Source: Rhodopila sp965276935 (lineage in GTDB: Bacteria > Pseudomonadota > Alphaproteobacteria > Acetobacterales > Acetobacteraceae). Taken from it: a stretch of 64,000 nucleotides of DNA. How positions within the stretch are numbered: position 1 is the stretch's first letter; each line of letters starts with the position of its first letter. Shown here one piece after another: positions 60,009 through 64,000 of this stretch. The notes beneath the pieces were generated by a model that worked only from the letters and a program-made list of their open reading frames with translations, was not told the origin of the DNA and did no database searches. A program made the position numbers and the translations under genes. The stretch covers positions 62,001 through 126,000 of the forward strand of contig NZ_CBDIBS010000001.1 of NCBI RefSeq assembly GCF_965276935.1, in the 5' to 3' direction.

Positions 60009-60688
60009 GCCTAACAGGTTCGGCCAGGGGTTCCATGGCGGGTTCCACCGGACGCTTCATCACGCTGGAAGGAGGGGAAGGTGCTGGCAAGACGACACAG
60101 TCGGCGCTGTTGACCCAGGCACTGATCGAGCGGGACTTGCCGGTGCTGCGCACGCGCGAACCCGGTGGCTCTCCTGGTGCGGAACTGCTGCGTGGCATCC
60201 TGCTGGATGGCGGTGTGGACTGGGCGGCGCCGGCCGAGACCCTGCTGCATTTCGCCGCGCGAGTAGAGCATGTGGCGAAAACGATCCGACCAGCGCTGGA
60301 TGCCGATACCTGGGTGATCTGCGACCGGTTCTTCGATTCCACGATGGCCTACCAGGGCTACGGCCAGGGCGCCGACCGAGGCTTCATCACTGGGCTGACC
60401 CGGCTGCTGGGATTGGCACCGGACCTGACAATCGTGCTCGACGTTTCCGAAACCGTCGCGGCGGAGCGGATGCGCCGGCGCGGCAATCCCGCCGATCGGT
60501 ATGAGCGGCTGGATGAAGCGTTCCACGCCCGGGTGCGGGAGGGCTTCCGCGCCATCGCAACGGCCGAACCGGCGCGCTGTGTCCTGCTGGACGCCTCGGG
60601 CGACGTGGCGACGGTTCATACAGCTCTGATGACCGTGGTGTGGAGGTGGTTCAGACCTGCCCAAGGTTCGCCGCGAATCGCCGGCTAG
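60005..60688 (+). CDS. tmk: Thymidylate kinase
   Basis: The 227-residue kinase has a P-loop Glu-Gly-Gly-Glu-Gly-Ala-Gly-Lys-Thr-Thr, Thr-Arg-Glu-Pro-Gly-Gly (dTMP site), Cys-Asp-Arg-Phe-Phe-Asp-Ser (DRY-like) and Arg-Arg-Arg-Gly ... Asp-Arg-Tyr-Glu (lid). It makes dTDP from dTMP. GTG at 60005 overlaps the preceding stop; ATG at 60035 is an alternative. In many alphaproteobacteria holB follows directly. Here about 300 empty bases and an insertion sequence follow. Confidence 0.94.
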   Translation: MSLTGSARGSMAGSTGRFITLEGGEGAGKTTQSALLTQALIERDLPVLRTREPGGSPGAELLRGILLDGGVDWAAPAETLLHFAARVEHVAKTIRPALDADTWVICDRFFDSTMAYQGYGQGADRGFITGLTRLLGLAPDLTIVLDVSETVAAERMRRRGNPADRYERLDEAFHARVREGFRAIATAEPARCVLLDASGDVATVHTALMTVVWRWFRPAQGSPRIAG

Positions 60689-60988
60689 TACGCCGGCACA
60701 GAGGTTTTGGCGGGTTGCCAATGCAGTTTAGCTGGCTTCCAACCTCACCATTGCCTGATGTCCAGGGGCGTTAGGACCTTCGCACCATCTGCTATGGGTG
60801 AACTAAGGACATTCTGATACCTGGATGATCCGATGATTGGGCGTCCCCAAAACGGCTAATATCAGATCATGCCAACGAGTTAAGGTGGCACTTATGGCAC
60901 CTCACATCTACGATGTATGCCTCAGTTAACGGCCAGCAGTATAAAATCTGCCTGCGTTTCAGCGTAGATGCGCTAATACGAAAGGTGC
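60689..60988. other. Non-coding stretch after tmk
   Basis: No gene is seen. Base composition becomes more A/T-rich than in the preceding genes, marking the start of a probable accessory segment. Confidence 0.5.
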
Positions 60989-61014
60989 ATGATGATGCTC
61001 AACACGACGATGAT

Positions 61015-61019
61015 CTTAG
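61015..61019. repeat. Target-site duplication, left copy (CTTAG)
   Basis: CTTAG directly abuts the left inverted end and is repeated at 62503-62507 after the right end. Confidence 0.85.
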
Positions 61020-62502
61020 TTCGACTTTGGCCATTTGGCGGCGCTCATGCGGCGTTGCAGAGGGCGTAGGTCATGCCTTCGCGTAGCGCCTTGGAGGGTT
61101 TTTTGCTGTCTACCCTGGACCGTGACATTGAAAAACCTTGTGCGGCCCAGATTTCGCGACGCACGGCGGCAAGTGTATCGGCGAAAGTGGGCCGCTGCTT
61201 GTGGTACCAGGCGGCGGTCGAGACGGCCAGGCGGGCCCGGTGGGTCAGGCGGGTGCCCAGCAATGTGACGATGGAGAACAGCGCCAGCAGGCATGGTGTG
61301 GTGCGGGCGATCGCTTGATCGGACCACTGGCGCTGGGTCTCAATGCCGAGGTGATCACGTGTCTCGCGGAACGTCACCTCCAGCGCCCAACGCCGCACAA
61401 ACCAGCCGATGATGTCGTGCGCATCGTGAGCTGGATCGGTGCACAGCAGCGCCTGTGGCGCGAACGCGCCGTTGGGATCGCGCAGCAGCACCCACCGGAT
61501 CGGCAACACCGGCAATCCGGCATGATACCACACGGCGCGATCCGAGCAGATCTGCAGACGACGCTCGGTGTTGCCATACCAGCCTGAAACAGAGATCGAT
61601 TGCCACTCGGTGCTGGGATCTTGCAGTCTCTGGATCAGCGTTGGCAGCCGCGCACCCTTCTTGCGGGGTCGCCCTTTGGCGCCCGGCTCGCGCGGTGCGG
61701 CTGGCTTATACAAAGCCGCATCCAGGCGCAGGCGGGTGATACAGATCAGACCCTGGCGCATCAGCGCTGCCAGCAGGTCAAGCGCGGCAAAACTGCTGTC
61801 GCCGACCAGCACAACCAACCGTTTTGGCAGCCAGCGCCGCGCCTGCAAGGCCACCTGACGGGTCCAGTCTGTTAGTTTCTTATGCCGTTGGTTGTGCGTG
61901 CGGCAAAAGCGTTCCGAGGGCGCCAGCACGGTCAGGAATGGCAAACCCCAAACCCGCTGTGCCCAGGGCACAGGCGCCAGCACCATCAGGCTGAGCCAGC
62001 GCAAGCCGCTGGTCTTGACGAAGAACGACTTCGATGAGCGGACCGGCTCACGGTAGATGCCCTTGGCGCTGATCCGCTTGCCACGTCGGCGTTCAATCGT
62101 GTCATCCACACCCAGCACGATCGGATCGGTTGAAACGAAGCGGTTGATCAGCAGGTCCAGCAGCAGACGCGCCGCATGCCGGCTGCGCCAGATCGCACGG
62201 TTGAGCACGCGATGGTAATTGACGAAGTGCCGCTCCCGCCGCAACCCGATGATCCGCAGGATGCTGCTCACTGTGCGCTGGCCCGGCGCCAGCAGCGCGC
62301 CCAACAACAGCAATCGGGCGTGCCGCCAGGTGCGCTGCTGCACAAACACCGAGGCAAATGCTAAAATGATGGCGGCGAAGCGGGGTGGCAGGCAAAGCAT
62401 GACGGCATCTCCCGGCAGGGATGCCTCATTCTATGCCTCCATCCGCTCCGCCACCCAACCTCGGCCGATGCCTATCCACTCAACCAAATGGCCAAAGTCG
62501 AA
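61020..62502. mobile_element. Complete insertion sequence, 1483 bp, IS701-like
   Basis: TTCGACTTTGGCCATTTGG at 61020-61038 is an exact inverted match to CCAAATGGCCAAAGTCGAA at 62484-62502. CTTAG is duplicated on both sides. One intact transposase gene lies inside on the minus strand. Intact ends, intact duplication and intact gene indicate a recent, probably active insertion. Family call rests on the transposase Asp-Asp-Thr and Arg-Trp-x-Leu-Glu-Val-Thr-Phe-Arg-Glu segments. IS701 members usually give 4-bp duplications, so the 5-bp match may include a chance base. Confidence 0.92.
61045..62400 (-). CDS. DDE transposase of the insertion sequence
   Basis: The 451-residue transposase has Gly-Val-Asp-Asp-Thr-Ile-Glu-Arg-Arg-x-Gly-Lys (first Asp), Leu-Val-Gly-Asp-Ser-Ser-Phe-Ala (second Asp) and Arg-Trp-Ala-Leu-Glu-Val-Thr-Phe-Arg-Glu-Thr-Arg (Glu) in order. 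A basic Arg/Lys-rich patch lies near residues 235-250. It appears full length, with no frameshift. Confidence 0.9.
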   Translation of the reverse strand: MLCLPPRFAAIILAFASVFVQQRTWRHARLLLLGALLAPGQRTVSSILRIIGLRRERHFVNYHRVLNRAIWRSRHAARLLLDLLINRFVSTDPIVLGVDDTIERRRGKRISAKGIYREPVRSSKSFFVKTSGLRWLSLMVLAPVPWAQRVWGLPFLTVLAPSERFCRTHNQRHKKLTDWTRQVALQARRWLPKRLVVLVGDSSFAALDLLAALMRQGLICITRLRLDAALYKPAAPREPGAKGRPRKKGARLPTLIQRLQDPSTEWQSISVSGWYGNTERRLQICSDRAVWYHAGLPVLPIRWVLLRDPNGAFAPQALLCTDPAHDAHDIIGWFVRRWALEVTFRETRDHLGIETQRQWSDQAIARTTPCLLALFSIVTLLGTRLTHRARLAVSTAAWYHKQRPTFADTLAAVRREIWAAQGFSMSRSRVDSKKPSKALREGMTYALCNAA

Positions 62503-62507
62503 CTTAG
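62503..62507. repeat. Target-site duplication, right copy (CTTAG)
   Basis: CTTAG directly follows the right inverted end and matches 61015-61019. Confidence 0.85.
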
Positions 62508-62794
62508 ACCTCCTGGGCAAAAAGCCGGAGAGATACATTCAGCACTCTATGGGCCGCTATCGCATGAAGGAACCAAACGGCGATGATGTTACCATGCGAG
62601 AAGGCGGACAAGATTTTTTGGTTGAGCCGGTAGCCACGCAAATGGACGATCTTACGGACGCTTCGCGATTAGTCCGCCATGGCTCGAAATACAGCGTGGC
62701 GCCAAACTAGCGCACCGGAGTCGGCGCATAACCCACATTATTCTTATCGTTCCAAAATCATTGCATTTATGAGGCTTTTTCTGATTGACTTGTT

Positions 62795-63544
62795 ATGCAT
62801 ATTGACGGTAGGTTCTACGGTTACACTCGGCATTTCGACGAACGCAGCGTTAACATGAATTACCGACCGCCTCAGGAAGACGACGATCTTCCGATTTACC
62901 GGCTTGCCGACGCCCGAAAACGTCTAGAAAACCTGCGCCAATTTCTGCCGACGTCTGTCAGCTTAGCGACACTTGGCGTGAGGTCTAAAACGCCGTTTCA
63001 TATTCTTTGCGTCCGCGAGGCTTTGGCATGGCGGACGGAAGAATTTAGTCGCACTGCATGCGACGCAATTGAAAAGGGTGATGTGGCGTCTGGGATGTTG
63101 CTTACCCGCGCGGTAATGGAAAGCACAGCCTGCATTTGGCGGCTACGGAAACTCTTGGTGACCCGCGCGCAGCGGAAGACGGAAGAAGTTCAGGCGGAAG
63201 CACTCTCAATGTTTGCGGGATCAAAGAACGGCCCAGAATTTGCAAAGAGCATCAATATCTTAACCCTAATTGACGATTTGAACAAAACCATTCCGCTATT
63301 CAGGAACAACTACGACACTTTTAGCGAGGTCGCGCACCCGAATTATAGTGGGGTCGTAGGGCTCTTTGCGGAGATCGACAGGCCCAGCTTTGTCATGAAC
63401 TTCGCCCGTGGCTGGAGCAGGAACGAGGTAAAGCCGCAAAGCGCTATTGAGATACTTGCAACCTGCCTCGATCTTTTCATTCTGGTTTACAACGAGATTG
63501 CAGATCAGATGCAAGGATATCTGGCCGAGCTAGAGCCGCTATAG
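62795..63544 (+). CDS. Uncharacterised protein in an AT-richer accessory segment
   Basis: I do not recognise this 249-residue protein. It is mostly helical by composition, without signal peptide or membrane helix. It includes Val-Met-Glu-Ser-Thr-Ala near residue 108 and a striking Phe-Ser-Glu-Val-Ala-His-Pro-Asn-Tyr-Ser-Gly near 176-186. A conserved-looking His-Pro-Asn-x-x-Gly of this kind occurs in poorly described proteins of mobile and defence regions (recollection, not checked). Its codon usage is visibly lower in G/C than the rest of the window. ATG at 62855 is an alternative start. It adjoins the IS, consistent with acquired DNA. Confidence 0.75.
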   Translation: MHIDGRFYGYTRHFDERSVNMNYRPPQEDDDLPIYRLADARKRLENLRQFLPTSVSLATLGVRSKTPFHILCVREALAWRTEEFSRTACDAIEKGDVASGMLLTRAVMESTACIWRLRKLLVTRAQRKTEEVQAEALSMFAGSKNGPEFAKSINILTLIDDLNKTIPLFRNNYDTFSEVAHPNYSGVVGLFAEIDRPSFVMNFARGWSRNEVKPQSAIEILATCLDLFILVYNEIADQMQGYLAELEPL

Positions 63545-63890
63545 GCGTTTACCCCATAGACCATTTTTACATTTGGTAATGTTCTTTGTCACATGTAATT
63601 TTTTATCGATTGATTCTCTGCTTTACGCGATAACTGCCACATGTCGCCCGCTATGCGCACATCGACGCTCGTGTCCACAAATTGCCCATCGTGGCGAATG
63701 CCCGAAAAGAAGGCGGCTGTCCCATACAGGACGTTAGTCTGACTGGCAGCGCATCTTGATCGAGAGGTTTTGCCTCTCAAGCCGTTAAAACTTCTAGGTT
63801 AAGGTACTAGAGCATTGTTCGCTCACGCTGACCCGGCATCGGCCCGCACCTTATCTGGTACGGATCGGTGCCGCTCGATCGACAAATTCT
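63545..63890. other. AT-richer intergenic region, no confident gene
   Basis: A 63-codon frame on the minus strand (63589-63780) has no ribosome site or recognisable motif and I do not accept it. TAGAGCATTG at 63808 resembles the start of the dispersed repeat seen at 8929 and 30474. Confidence 0.4.
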
Positions 63891-64000
63891 CTAATAAGCC
63901 AGTGCTTCCTGTTCGACCGGCACCCAGCGGCCATCCCTGACAACCGTCAGGAACGAACGGGTCGAGGCATGGTGCTGCTCCGGCCCAAAGGACAGTTCGG
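63891..64000 (-). CDS. C-terminal end of a probable ABC-type periplasmic binding protein
   Basis: On the minus strand an open frame enters from beyond base 64000 and ends at TAG (63891-63893). Its last residues read Leu-Ser-Phe-Gly-Pro-Glu-Gln-His-His-Ala-Ser-Thr, then Val-Val-Arg-Asp-Gly-Arg-Trp-Val-Pro-Val-Glu. This resembles the tail of branched-chain amino acid/urea-type binding proteins, where an ordered Gly-Pro-x-x-His precedes a short final strand. Codon bias matches the chromosome. Only about 35 residues are visible, so function is tentative. Confidence 0.5.
   Translation of the reverse strand, partial: ELSFGPEQHHASTRSFLTVVRDGRWVPVEQEALAY

Larger units (their letters stand above)
60989..62710 (+). 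pseudogene. Small ORF split by an insertion sequence
   Basis: An ATG at 60989, six bases after AAGG, opens Met-Met-Met-Leu-Asn-Thr-Thr-Met-Ile-Leu and runs into the left end of the IS at 61019. Removing the IS and one CTTAG copy joins it in frame to 62508-62710: Asp-Leu-Leu-Gly-Lys-Lys-Pro-Glu-Arg-Tyr, ending Ser-Val-Ala-Pro-Asn and TAG. The restored product would be 77 residues. In-frame stops lie just upstream of the ATG, so the start is bounded. I do not recognise the family. Confidence 0.6.

Noticed and set aside
63589..63780. 63-codon minus-strand frame
   Set aside because: No ribosome site, no recognised motif, and the composition does not distinguish it from chance.
1..64000. tRNA and rRNA genes
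   Set aside because: No cloverleaf with conserved T-loop sequence and no ribosomal RNA signature was recognised by eye; a dedicated scan would be needed to exclude a tRNA fully.

Overview
The window is GC-rich and gene-dense, and it looks like a chromosomal segment of a purple, phototrophic alphaproteobacterium. The strongest evidence is a puc operon at 5.1-8.4 kb on the minus strand. It holds LH2 beta and alpha antenna genes, a PucC-type assembly factor and two perfect TGT-N12-ACA (PpsR/CrtJ) sites upstream. The gene content (ABC importers for unusual carbon sources, GMC dehydrogenase, lineage-type intergenic repeats) would fit the Acetobacteraceae, for example a Rhodopila-like acidophile. 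That placement is inference.

Layout. 0-2 kb: end of a peptide-type ABC importer. 2-5 kb: nitroreductase, SDR and CoA-transferase on the minus strand, with a degenerate ~45-bp repeat array between the last two. 5.1-8.4 kb: puc operon, ending in an uncharacterised gene whose product has seven copies of a 16-residue repeat. 8.4-9.05 kb: non-coding, rich in stem-loops. 9-12 kb: lone Rieske gene petA, an alpha/beta hydrolase and a 2-hydroxyacid dehydrogenase. 12.2-15.7 kb: pqiABC. 15.8-17.8 kb: arsR-arsI-ACR3 operon with a probably leaderless arsR. 17.9-19.8 kb: FTR1-cupredoxin fusion plus an outer-membrane protein. 20.2-21.3 kb: SPL-like radical SAM protein. 21.5-30.5 kb: catabolic run (LLM flavin monooxygenase, CocE/NonD hydrolase, HyuA, HyuB, MFS). 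30.6-39.5 kb: a sugar-alcohol locus, probably for a tetritol, with SorC regulator and RpiB-like isomerase divergent from DhaK, DhaL, alcohol dehydrogenase, DUF2291 and a ribose-type ABC importer. 39.9-46.8 kb: amidohydrolase, FAD oxidoreductase and NMT1/Ssu-type ABC importer, divergent from a TauD/TfdA dioxygenase. 47-49 kb: GMC dehydrogenase with a small subunit. 49.6-53.6 kb: nucleoside hydrolase with an ABC importer lacking an ATPase. 53.7-56.8 kb: MFS transporter and a solitary ctaD. 56.8-60.7 kb: cell-wall cluster mltB-rlpA-dac-tmk. 61.0-62.5 kb: a complete insertion sequence with 19-bp inverted ends and a CTTAG duplication, which splits a small ORF. 62.8-64 kb: an AT-richer unknown gene and the end of a probable binding-protein gene.

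Most of the window is modular substrate uptake and catabolism with 1-4 bp translationally coupled genes. The least explained item is the tandem-repeat protein at the end of the puc operon, together with the long C-terminal extension on the LH2 alpha subunit. Coordinates are read from the sequence. No database search was possible, so family assignments rest on motif recognition.
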